7,598 bases of DNA from a bacterium. GTDB taxonomy: Bacteria; Patescibacteriota; Microgenomatia; Levybacterales; UBA12049. The stretch's first letter is position 1; each line of letters opens with the position of its first letter. A program made the translations under genes and the position numbers. Shown here piece by piece: positions 1-4,634 of this stretch. Location: the NCBI GenBank assembly GCA_021813005.1, contig JAKAMH010000039.1, positions 1 to 7,598 on the forward strand. Direction: 5' to 3'. Under the pieces are notes generated by a model. It did not search any database. It was not told the origin of the DNA and saw only the letters and a program-made list of their open reading frames with translations.

Positions 1-93
1 GATCTAGCCACTCCTACCCCTTTGCACTCCCAAGATCCCGTAGTCTCCTTCTTTTTATACCAGCCAGACCGGAGGCGGGTGACAGAATTACAC

Positions 94-117
94 TGCAAAT
101 ATACTAGTATATTTGCA
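94..117. repeat. Perfect 24-bp palindrome
   Basis: The half-site TGCAAATATACT is followed directly by its exact reverse complement with no spacer. The flanking bases (C before, T after) do not pair, so the symmetry ends cleanly. A spacerless palindrome suits a dimeric DNA-binding protein better than an RNA hairpin. It lies about 215 bp upstream of the dsbA promoter, too far for a simple promoter-overlapping operator, so it may belong to a gene left of the window. Function unknown. Confidence 0.75.
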
Positions 118-155
118 TCTATACATTCGCGAGGGGAAAATTGGCTACGACGCAG

Positions 156-187
156 CCTTGTCCCGGTAGCAAAGGATAGGGCCAAGG
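156..187 (+). other. Possible RNA hairpin in the leader region
   Basis: CCTTG (156-160) pairs with CAAGG (183-187). After a one-base mismatch, CCC (162-164) pairs with GGG (179-181), closing a 14-nt loop. A smaller stem of GCAG with CTGC follows at 203-222. This could be part of a structured RNA, but the stems are short and could arise by chance. Confidence 0.25.
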
Positions 188-331
188 TACGTGACTTGTT
201 TCGCAGGCTCTACACCGGCTGCAAGACGAGAGTGGAAGGTGACAGGACAACTGCTTTTTCATGCAAAACTTTATTACTATATAGTGATATATTATCGTAC
301 GGAAAGTCAAAAGTGGAACGCAAAAGTACTC

Positions 332-360
332 TTTACATCTCCCCCACTCCGTTGTATACT
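332..360 (+). promoter_or_regulatory. Promoter of the dsbA-VKOR operon
   Basis: A -35 element TTTACA (332-337) and a -10 element TATACT (355-360) are separated by exactly 17 bp, a good match to a housekeeping sigma-70 promoter (5 of 6 bases in each box). Transcription would start near 367, leaving a leader of about 57 nt before the dsbA ATG at 424. Confidence 0.6.
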
Positions 361-423
361 GATTTCTGCCTGGTCAATCGGATGTACAGCATTCATCAGA
401 TTTCACTGAGAAAATAAGGCGAT

Positions 424-1185
424 ATGGATAAGCTAACCACCAAACAAGAGCGAGAACTACGCAGGAAGGAAAAGATGGACCGCGAGATCCAGGAGAAGAA
501 AAAACAGCAGCTCCAGAGCTTCGCTATCTGGGGCGCCGTCGCCCTCGTCCTTATCGCCAGCGTCTTCATCGTCTTCAAAGCGTCACAGAATAGTAAGCCA
601 AATCCTGCAGCCGGCGGCGCCGAGCTCTCTCCGGTGCAAAACCTCGCACCTGTGACAGACAAAGATATGACCCGCGGGCCTAAGGACGCCAAGGTGACAC
701 TGATTGAGTACGCTGACTTCCAGTGTCCAGCCTGCCGCTACTACCATCCGGTTGTCAATCAACTCTACGATACCTACAAGAATAAGGTACGCTTTGTCTA
801 CCGCTTCTTTCCGCTCGCCAATCTCCATCAGCATGCCATGGTCTCGGCAGAAGCCGCCTATGCCGCGTCACTGCAAGGCAAATTCTGGGAGATGGGAGAT
901 CTGCTCTTCAACAATCAGGATGAGTGGGCTACAGCCTCCAACTACCAGCAACTTTTTGATAGGTATGCCAAGCAGCTTGGACTCGATGTTGCCAGATTTG
1001 ATGCCGATATGGCAGCCCCTTCTACCTTGGACGCGATCAATGCTTCGGAGGATACAGGCATCAAGATTGGAGTCACCGGTACGCCCACATTCATCATAAA
1101 CGGTCAGCAGATCGTCAATAATCCTCAGGATTTTGCCGCTTTCAAACAGATCGTCGACCAGGAGCTCCAAAAGTCAGGAAAATAA
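424..1185 (+). CDS. Membrane-anchored DsbA-family thiol:disulfide oxidoreductase
   Basis: This 253-residue protein should introduce or exchange disulfides in proteins outside the cytoplasmic membrane. Residues 1-32 are highly charged and probably helical (Lys/Glu/Arg-rich). They precede one membrane segment at about 34-52, which fits an N-in signal anchor. The thioredoxin fold begins near residue 88 (VTLIEYADFQ) and carries the active site C101-P-A-C104. The cis-proline loop is T220-P221 within GVTGTPTFIING, and the inserted helical domain lies between. These are the hallmarks of the DsbA / Thioredoxin_4 family. The ATG at 424 is preceded by a weak AAGG (416-419). The next gene, a VKOR homologue, starts 1 nt after the stop and is the likely partner that re-oxidises this protein. 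Family assignment is firm; whether it acts as oxidase or isomerase is inferred from the partner. Confidence 0.93.
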   Translation: MDKLTTKQERELRRKEKMDREIQEKKKQQLQSFAIWGAVALVLIASVFIVFKASQNSKPNPAAGGAELSPVQNLAPVTDKDMTRGPKDAKVTLIEYADFQCPACRYYHPVVNQLYDTYKNKVRFVYRFFPLANLHQHAMVSAEAAYAASLQGKFWEMGDLLFNNQDEWATASNYQQLFDRYAKQLGLDVARFDADMAAPSTLDAINASEDTGIKIGVTGTPTFIINGQQIVNNPQDFAAFKQIVDQELQKSGK

Positions 1186-1186
1186 T

Positions 1187-1711
1187 ATGAAGCAAAGGGA
1201 AGAGAGAGCGACAGAACCCCGACGCATAAAAAGTAATGCCCTCAAAAATCATCCGTTCCTGCAAAGATTGCCGTACGTGCTTGTCATACTTTCATTCCTT
1301 GGCTTTCTTGACGCGCTCTATCTTACCTTAAACCATTACCAAAACGCTGTCCCTCCCTGTTCCCTGGCGCATGGTTGTGAGACAGTACTGACGAGTCAGT
1401 ATGCTTCCGTTGGTCCTGTCCCAATTGCCCTTATCGGCGTTTTTTACTACCTCGCTCTGCTCATCCTATCAGTGCTCTATCTTCAGGGGAAACGAGGCCT
1501 GCCCGACAGTGCCAGTCAAAGGCAGGCGGGCACTGTAGGCCGTTTCATGGCCTTCCTTGTGGTTTCAGGACTGGTAGTCTCAGCCATTCTTTTCTACCTG
1601 CAGGCAGCCGTCATCCATGCCTTCTGTCAGTATTGTCTGGCGTCCGAGGCGATCATCCTGCTTTTCTTTATCTCCTACTTCCTCATGCCACGGGAGAAAG
1701 CCGTGGAGTAA
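1187..1711 (+). CDS. Vitamin K epoxide reductase (VKOR) family quinone-linked disulfide oxidase
   Basis: This 174-residue integral membrane protein should re-oxidise the DsbA-like protein and hand electrons to a quinone. Four hydrophobic segments are visible at roughly 28-50, 79-100, 118-140 and 143-167. The two cysteine pairs of the family are present: the loop pair C58 and C64 (PPCSLAHGCE), and the redox pair C147-Q-Y-C150 near the quinone site. A conserved-type serine (S70) follows the loop pair. I chose the ATG at 1187 because it is preceded by AGGA (1176-1179) and follows dsbA by 1 nt; an upstream in-frame ATG at 1133 would lie inside dsbA. Unlike many bacterial VKORs there is no fused thioredoxin domain, and the separate DsbA supplies that role. 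The loop after the second segment (about residues 103-117) holds an inverted-repeat insert. The stop abuts that of the convergent antitoxin gene. Confidence 0.92.
   Translation: MKQREERATEPRRIKSNALKNHPFLQRLPYVLVILSFLGFLDALYLTLNHYQNAVPPCSLAHGCETVLTSQYASVGPVPIALIGVFYYLALLILSVLYLQGKRGLPDSASQRQAGTVGRFMAFLVVSGLVVSAILFYLQAAVIHAFCQYCLASEAIILLFFISYFLMPREKAVE
1496..1541 (+). repeat. Inverted repeat inserted in frame inside the VKOR gene
   Basis: GGCCT (1496-1500) and AGGCC (1537-1541) form outer arms, and ACAGTGCC (1506-1513) and GGCACTGT (1529-1536) form inner arms. An alternative pairing joins GCCTGCC (1498-1504) with GGCAGGC (1521-1527). It encodes about 15 polar residues in a loop between two membrane segments, where added sequence would be tolerated. 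The CCTGCC/GGCAGG content resembles the intergenic element at 2389-2408 and the ArgS insert at 5946-6020, so it is probably a member of the same kind of palindromic repeat. Confidence 0.6.
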
Positions 1712-1720
1712 TTATTTTTC
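1688..1720 (+). terminator. Possible terminator overlapping the VKOR stop codon
   Basis: A perfect 6-bp stem CCACGG / CCGTGG (1688-1693 with 1701-1706) closes a 7-nt loop. A T-rich run TTATTTTT begins at 1712, five bases after the stem. The stem lies in the last VKOR codons and the T-run lies in the end of the convergent antitoxin gene. The spacing between stem and T-run is longer than usual, so this is tentative. Confidence 0.4.
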
Positions 1721-1972
1721 TATCCCCTCAAAAATGAGCTGTTTAATGAGTGCTTGATAAGGGATGTCCATTTGATGTGCCTTTATTTTGACCCTATCAA
1801 TCAATGCTTGCGGTAAACGTATTGTAATTGGCTTGCTCGTTAATTTTAAATTAGGAAATTTCCAGTTTTCAACATGAGAATAATCCACATACTCAGTAGA
1901 GTCATGAGTCTGCCAAAAGTTTCTTTCTTCTATTTCATTTTTGAATGCAGGTATTGGCTTTAAGTGATGCAT
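1712..1972 (-). CDS. CopG/ribbon-helix-helix antitoxin of a BrnT-type module
   Basis: This 86-residue protein should bind and neutralise the BrnT-like toxin encoded just upstream and repress their shared promoter. The N-terminal half (KPIPAFKNEIEERNFW, then a HDSTEY motif at about 23-28) is the toxin-wrapping signature of CopG_antitoxin (Pfam PF12441-like) partners of BrnT. The C-terminal half (residues 47-84, KPITIRLPQALIDRVKIKA and following) fits a ribbon-helix-helix DNA-binding domain. The ATG at 1972 lies 4 nt after the toxin stop. No Shine-Dalgarno sits at normal distance; a strong AAGGAGGT (1993-2000) ends 20 nt upstream inside the toxin gene, and no start codon exists in frame between. 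The gene is clearly more AT-rich than its neighbours, as is the toxin. Family assignment from remembered motifs, not a search. Confidence 0.88.
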   Translation of the reverse strand: MHHLKPIPAFKNEIEERNFWQTHDSTEYVDYSHVENWKFPNLKLTSKPITIRLPQALIDRVKIKAHQMDIPYQALIKQLIFEGIEK

Positions 1973-1976
1973 AGAT

Positions 1977-2270
1977 TTATCTTTTTTTGTACACCTCCTT
2001 TTCTTTTCTATTTGCTCGTCTACCGGAGATTATCCTAATTTTGTCTTTCCTGATGGTAAAAACTACAAATAGTATTTCACCTTCGGTAGTTTCCCCTAGA
2101 GCAATATATCGTTTCTCCTGTTCTTGATGTTTTAGGTCATTTTTAATGATCAGATCTTTGTCTAAAAATACCTCTTCTGTCTGATTTGGAGTGATACTAT
2201 GTTTTTTATAGCTTTTATCTCTATTCCATTTATCCCATTCAAATCCGGTAATTTTACTTAAATCAACCAT
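1977..2270 (-). CDS. brnT: BrnT-family (DUF497) toxin, RelE-like ribonuclease
   Basis: This 97-residue protein shows the BrnT pattern in order. GFEWDKWNRDK is at 9-19, a KKHSI motif at 22-26, and EEVF at 32-35. They are followed by RYIALGETTEGEILFVVFTIR (54-74) and the closing IRIISGRRANRKEKEVY (78-94). Family members are small RelE-fold ribonucleases that cut RNA and arrest growth when free of antitoxin; activity here is inferred. Length is normal for the family, and no key motif is missing. The toxin-first order, with antitoxin second and a 4-nt gap, is standard for BrnT modules. The start at 2270 has no Shine-Dalgarno. A consensus -10 box ends only 8 nt upstream, so the mRNA is probably leaderless or nearly so. 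AT-rich composition relative to neighbours suggests acquisition by transfer. Confidence 0.9.
   Translation of the reverse strand: MVDLSKITGFEWDKWNRDKSYKKHSITPNQTEEVFLDKDLIIKNDLKHQEQEKRYIALGETTEGEILFVVFTIRKDKIRIISGRRANRKEKEVYKKR
1993..2000 (-). promoter_or_regulatory. Strong but distant Shine-Dalgarno-like site before the antitoxin
   Basis: AAGGAGGT on the - strand is a full match to the anti-SD core but lies 20 nt from the antitoxin ATG, beyond the usual 5-10 nt. It also encodes Lys-Glu-Val of the toxin C-terminus, so it may be coincidence or a standby site for ribosomes terminating on the toxin frame. Confidence 0.35.
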
Positions 2271-2271
2271 T

Positions 2272-2292
2272 TGTACATATTATATATGTACA
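2272..2292. promoter_or_regulatory. Palindromic operator of the toxin-antitoxin operon
   Basis: Two perfect 9-bp arms, TGTACATAT and ATATGTACA, flank a 3-bp centre TAT. The palindrome starts 2 bp upstream of the toxin ATG and covers the whole -10 box (2279-2284). A repressor bound here would block RNA polymerase, which fits autoregulation by the ribbon-helix-helix antitoxin. Binding itself is inferred. Confidence 0.75.
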
Positions 2293-2306
2293 GTATGCGT
2301 TGTCAA
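2279..2306 (-). promoter_or_regulatory. Consensus promoter of the toxin-antitoxin operon
   Basis: On the - strand a perfect TTGACA (2306-2301) and a perfect TATAAT (2284-2279) are 16 bp apart. The -10 box ends 8 nt before the toxin ATG, placing the expected transcription start at or next to the start codon. Just upstream of the -35 are two exact tandem copies of a 10-mer (2311-2330), AT-rich and in helical phase, possibly an UP-like element. Confidence 0.78.
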
Positions 2307-2310
2307 GATA

Positions 2311-2330
2311 TAAGAAAGTATAAGAAAGTA
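2311..2330. repeat. Two exact tandem copies of TAAGAAAGTA
   Basis: Two identical 10-bp units sit directly upstream of the toxin promoter's -35 box (offset about 5 bp). A 10-bp period puts both copies on the same face of the helix, so they could act as an UP element or a binding site. Confidence 0.6.
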
Positions 2331-2365
2331 GCTGTTCAGGATTTGACAAAGACTATCTCAAAATA

Positions 2366-2454
2366 TGTCATGCTGAATTCCTGTCCGCCCTGCCTGCCGG
2401 CAGGCAGGCGCCAGGCAGGGATTCTTCTCCCGCCAGGGCGGGATCAGAATGACA
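2366..2454. mobile_element. MITE-like palindromic repeat element, 89 bp
   Basis: The ends are 11-bp imperfect inverted repeats: TGTCATGCTGA (2366-2376) against TCAGAATGACA (2444-2454), with one mismatch. Inside lie a perfect 20-bp palindrome centred on GCCGGC (2389-2408) and a 7-bp stem TCCCGCC / GGCGGGA with a 2-nt loop (2428-2443). It is GC-rich within an AT-rich spacer and encodes nothing. This form (short inverted ends with internal palindromes, no transposase) fits a non-autonomous repeat. A degenerate relative with the same CAGAATGACA end lies at about 7331-7363. I see no clear target duplication. Confidence 0.65.
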
Positions 2455-2550
2455 GGTTTTGCGTAAGTGGTATTAAGTATCCCGGCAGAGAAGGGATCAG
2501 GGTGAAATGCGTGAGGTAAGTTTTAATTTAATAATTCCCAATTAGACGAA

Positions 2551-2580
2551 GTAATACCGTAAACTAGATTACGGTATTAC
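2551..2580. repeat. Perfect 12-bp stem-loop
   Basis: GTAATACCGTAA (2551-2562) and TTACGGTATTAC (2569-2580) pair perfectly around a 6-nt loop ACTAGA. Neither side is followed by a T-run, so it is not a standard intrinsic terminator. It lies downstream of ndk and of the heptamer array, so it could protect the mRNA 3' end. The loop plus the next base reads ACTAGAT, exactly the unit of the adjacent array. Confidence 0.6.
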
Positions 2581-2634
2581 CATCTTCAGAGAGCTAGATA
2601 GTGAAAAGTGCCTGTCTTTTAACTTTGGGGGTCG

Positions 2635-2679
2635 CTAGATACTAGATACTAGATACTAGATACTAGATACTAGATACTA
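2635..2679. repeat. Heptamer tandem array, six perfect copies of CTAGATA
   Basis: Six identical 7-bp units (2635-2676) plus a partial CTA run up to the ndk stop. Isolated copies of the core CTAGAT occur at 2564-2569 and 2594-2599. Read on the ndk coding strand the unit is TATCTAG; since 7 is not a multiple of 3, it places a TAG stop in every reading frame. Directly repeated without unique spacers, so not a CRISPR. Confidence 0.95.
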
Positions 2680-2682
2680 TTA

Positions 2683-3150
2683 TCAGCGAAGTTCTTCGTC
2701 TGTGTAGATGTGTTTGAGGTCAAGCTTGTCCCACTCAAATATTTCGTCCTCTGCAAACATGAGCTCAATCTCACGTTTCGCGATCTCGGCATTTTCTGAG
2801 GCATGGATGAGGTTATATTGCTGGCTCATAGCAAAGTCGCCGCGCACTGTCCCCGGCTCGGCATCGCGTCCCTTTGTCACACCGATAATTTTGCGGATAG
2901 TAGCAACGCCATCTACGCCTTCCCAAAGCATCGCTACCACAGGATACGACTTCATATATGACTTAAGGCCGGGAAAAAATGGCTTATCCTTGTGATGCGC
3001 ATACCATTCGTCAAGTAGCGCGTCTGAAAGCGCGATCATCTTCACGCCGCAGAGCCTGAGCCCTTTTCGCTCAAGCCGGTGGATGATCTCGCCGACCACC
3101 CCTCGCTGCAGCCCGTCTGGCTTGACTATAACTACTGATCTATCCATCAT
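2683..3150 (-). CDS. ndk: Nucleoside diphosphate kinase
   Basis: This cytoplasmic enzyme passes the gamma phosphate of ATP to other nucleoside diphosphates through a phosphohistidine. All landmarks are present in 155 residues: VIVKPDG (7-13), with the nucleotide-contacting Lys10; PVVAMLWEG (70-78); and EPGTVRGDFA (98-107). The active-site His116 lies in NLIHASEN. The protein is slightly longer than the usual 140 or so residues because of an acidic C-terminal tail (FEWDKLDLKHIYTDEELR) of a kind seen in some archaeal and CPR forms. The start could be either of two adjacent Met codons (3150 or 3147). There is no clear Shine-Dalgarno or promoter, so it may be read from the M16 gene upstream through the heptamer array. 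Three stops in frame, TGA TAA TAG, end the gene. Confidence 0.95.
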   Translation of the reverse strand: MMDRSVVIVKPDGLQRGVVGEIIHRLERKGLRLCGVKMIALSDALLDEWYAHHKDKPFFPGLKSYMKSYPVVAMLWEGVDGVATIRKIIGVTKGRDAEPGTVRGDFAMSQQYNLIHASENAEIAKREIELMFAEDEIFEWDKLDLKHIYTDEELR

Positions 3151-3194
3151 AAAATGCTGTGAGCTTAGGGCAGAGGGCTAAGAGAAGAAAACGA

Positions 3195-3306
3195 GCTCTA
3201 CGCTCTACGCTCTACGCTCTACGCTCTACGCTCTACGCTCTACGCTCTACGCTCTACGCTCTACGCTCTACGCTCTACGCTCTACGCTCTACGCTCTACG
3301 CTCTAC
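3195..3306. repeat. Heptamer tandem array, 16 perfect copies of GCTCTAC
   Basis: Sixteen identical 7-bp units fill 112 bp with no mismatch, between the stop codon of the M16 peptidase gene and ndk. On the coding strand of both genes the unit reads GTAGAGC, and the last array base forms part of the M16 stop (TAG TAG). The lack of any decay shows recent expansion or active homogenisation. Copy number probably varies between strains. There are no spacers, which excludes a CRISPR. Confidence 0.97.
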
Positions 3307-4580
3307 TACAATTCTAACAAGTTCTCCAGCGCCTGTCTATCCTCGAAATTGCCAATCAAGGCGAAGTTAAGCCCCTCATTTTTGAAAAATTCCCTCCCGA
3401 CCTCCGCTATTTCGTCCAGAGTCACACTTTCAATCTTCCTGATAATTTCGTCCGGATTGAGCACTTCCGGCTCCAAGAGCTCCTGGTGGGCATAGTATCC
3501 GGCCACTGCCCGGCTATCCTCAAGCTCCAGCACCATATGCCCTTTCAAAAACTCTTTCGCTTTTTTCAGCTCGTCTTTGGCAATTCCCATCGTTCCCTCC
3601 GCGACTTTCCTGTACTCGTCAATCATGACTTCCACCGCGTCTTTGACCCGTTTGGGATCGACCCCGGCCAGAGAAACGAGACTACCGGCGTCTTGGTACT
3701 CCTCCGCGCTGGAGCGGACATAATAGGCAAGTCCTCGCTTCTCACGGATTTCATGAAACAGCCGGCTTGACATGCCACCGCCGAGAATTGCAGCCAGGAC
3801 AGAGAGCGGATAACGTTTCTCAGACCCGACAGGCACGGTCCTCACGCCAAGTGCAATATGTATCTGCTCCGTCTTCTTGTCCTTCAGCAGGAACTCAGGC
3901 TTTTTTTGCTGCTCTCTGATGGGTTCGGCGGTAATAGTCTTAAACTGCCCCATACCCCCAAAATAGCTTTCGATCTGCAAAAACGCTTCCTCAGGCTCGA
4001 CACCTCCCGCCACAATGACAGTCATATTATCCGCGCTGTAGAGAGATGCCATGTAGGACAGGAAGTCCTCCCGCCTGACGGCCCGAATAACCTCCTTGGA
4101 GCCTGAGATGTCCCAGCCAAGCGGCGTGTCCCCATAGAGCAGGTTTTCGTAGATATCGCCGATTTTGCGCATTGGCATGTCTTCATAGAGGTTGATCTCC
4201 TCAATGATGACGCCTTTTTCCTTGTCGATTTCTTGCGGGTCGAAGAGCGAGTGCTGCAGCATATCAGAGAGCACGTCAAGCGAGGTGCCCACATGGTCCT
4301 TGGCCGACTTGATGTAGTAACCGGTCGTTTCTTTGCCGGTAAAGGCGTTGAACTCGCCGCCCATGCCGTCGATCAGCGTCGAGATGGCAAGCGCCGACGG
4401 GCGTTTGGTCGTGCCTTTAAACGCCATATGCTCAAGAAAGTGCGAGATGCCGTTGTTTTTCCGGGTTTCATACCGGCTGCCTGCTCCCACCATTACCATG
4501 ACAGTCGCGCTTTCAAAGGAGGGCATGGGGACGACGATGGCACGAAGGCCATTTTGGAGGACTTTCTTTTGAAACTGCAT
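3306..4580 (-). CDS. M16-family zinc metallopeptidase (processing-peptidase-like)
   Basis: This 424-residue protein is a single-unit M16 peptidase of the mitochondrial-processing-peptidase / PqqL-like type, which cleaves peptides in a closed chamber formed by two subunits. The inverted zinc motif HFLEH is at 47-51 (ligands His47 and His51, catalytic Glu50), and the third ligand is one of Glu127/Glu128 in VIIEEINLYEDMP. The C-terminal half carries the substrate-binding block GGGMSSRLFHEIREKRGLAY (267-286), with the Arg282 and Tyr286/287 pair. Both halves are therefore intact, so it may act as a homodimer. There is no signal peptide or membrane segment, so it is probably cytoplasmic. Its substrate is unknown. 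The ATG at 4580 has no Shine-Dalgarno, and a good promoter lies 11 nt upstream. It stops at the edge of a 16-copy heptamer array, with ndk 155 bp further on. Confidence 0.93.
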   Translation of the reverse strand: MQFQKKVLQNGLRAIVVPMPSFESATVMVMVGAGSRYETRKNNGISHFLEHMAFKGTTKRPSALAISTLIDGMGGEFNAFTGKETTGYYIKSAKDHVGTSLDVLSDMLQHSLFDPQEIDKEKGVIIEEINLYEDMPMRKIGDIYENLLYGDTPLGWDISGSKEVIRAVRREDFLSYMASLYSADNMTVIVAGGVEPEEAFLQIESYFGGMGQFKTITAEPIREQQKKPEFLLKDKKTEQIHIALGVRTVPVGSEKRYPLSVLAAILGGGMSSRLFHEIREKRGLAYYVRSSAEEYQDAGSLVSLAGVDPKRVKDAVEVMIDEYRKVAEGTMGIAKDELKKAKEFLKGHMVLELEDSRAVAGYYAHQELLEPEVLNPDEIIRKIESVTLDEIAEVGREFFKNEGLNFALIGNFEDRQALENLLEL

Positions 4581-4591
4581 AAGAGGATTCT

Positions 4592-4620
4592 ATTCTAGCA
4601 CTGAAGAGGTTGTTTGCCAA
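4592..4620 (-). promoter_or_regulatory. Extended -10 promoter of the M16 peptidase gene
   Basis: On the - strand TTGGCA (4620-4615) and TAGAAT (4597-4592) are 17 bp apart, with TGC directly before the -10 box (extended -10). The -10 ends 11 nt before the ATG, predicting a leader of about 5 nt. Confidence 0.65.
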
Positions 4621-4634
4621 GACGGAAAGATGGC

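Larger units (their letters stand above)
1..423. other. Gene-free leader region upstream of the dsbA-VKOR operon
   Basis: This stretch has no convincing protein gene. An open frame from 22 to 417 exists, but its product is arginine-rich, lacks any recognisable motif, and runs straight through the operon promoter and into the ribosome-binding area of dsbA. Visible contents are a perfect 24-bp palindrome (94-117), a possible RNA hairpin (156-187), an imperfect direct repeat beginning GGTGACAG (78-85 and 238-245), a 10-bp palindrome ACTATATAGT around 274-283, and a promoter (332-360). I compared it by eye with the conserved parts of tmRNA, RNase P RNA and SRP RNA and could not make a match, so an unrecognised structured RNA remains possible. 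Confidence 0.5.
2293..2682. other. 390-bp repeat-rich gene-free region
   Basis: No gene is supported between the toxin-antitoxin promoter and ndk. An open frame at 2271-2519 on the + strand is just a read-through of the repeat element and the operator. The region holds tandem 10-mers (2311-2330), a MITE-like element (2366-2454), a 12-bp stem-loop (2551-2580), isolated copies of the core CTAGAT, and a heptamer array (2635-2679). Confidence 0.7.

Noticed and set aside
119..310. Open frame on the - strand in the leader region
   Set aside because: Cys-rich product without pattern, no start signal, and shares the same structured DNA as the opposite frame.
120..330. Possible tmRNA, RNase P RNA or SRP RNA
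   Set aside because: By eye none of the conserved cores or a tRNA-like 3' end could be found on either strand; a covariance-model search (Rfam) would decide.
22..417. Open frame of 131 codons upstream of dsbA
   Set aside because: Arg-rich product with no motif; it overlaps the dsbA promoter and ends in the ribosome-binding area. Likely chance frame over a regulatory or RNA region.
2271..2519. Open frame of 82 codons on the + strand
   Set aside because: Reads through the toxin operator and the palindromic repeat; composition reflects the repeat, not a protein.
2551..2580. Intrinsic terminator
   Set aside because: Perfect stem but no T-run on either side.
3195..3306. CRISPR array
   Set aside because: The 7-bp unit repeats directly with no unique spacers and there are no cas genes.
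4022..4598. Open frames in other frames of the M16 gene
   Set aside because: The M16 frame carries the zinc motif and substrate-binding block; the others have no pattern.
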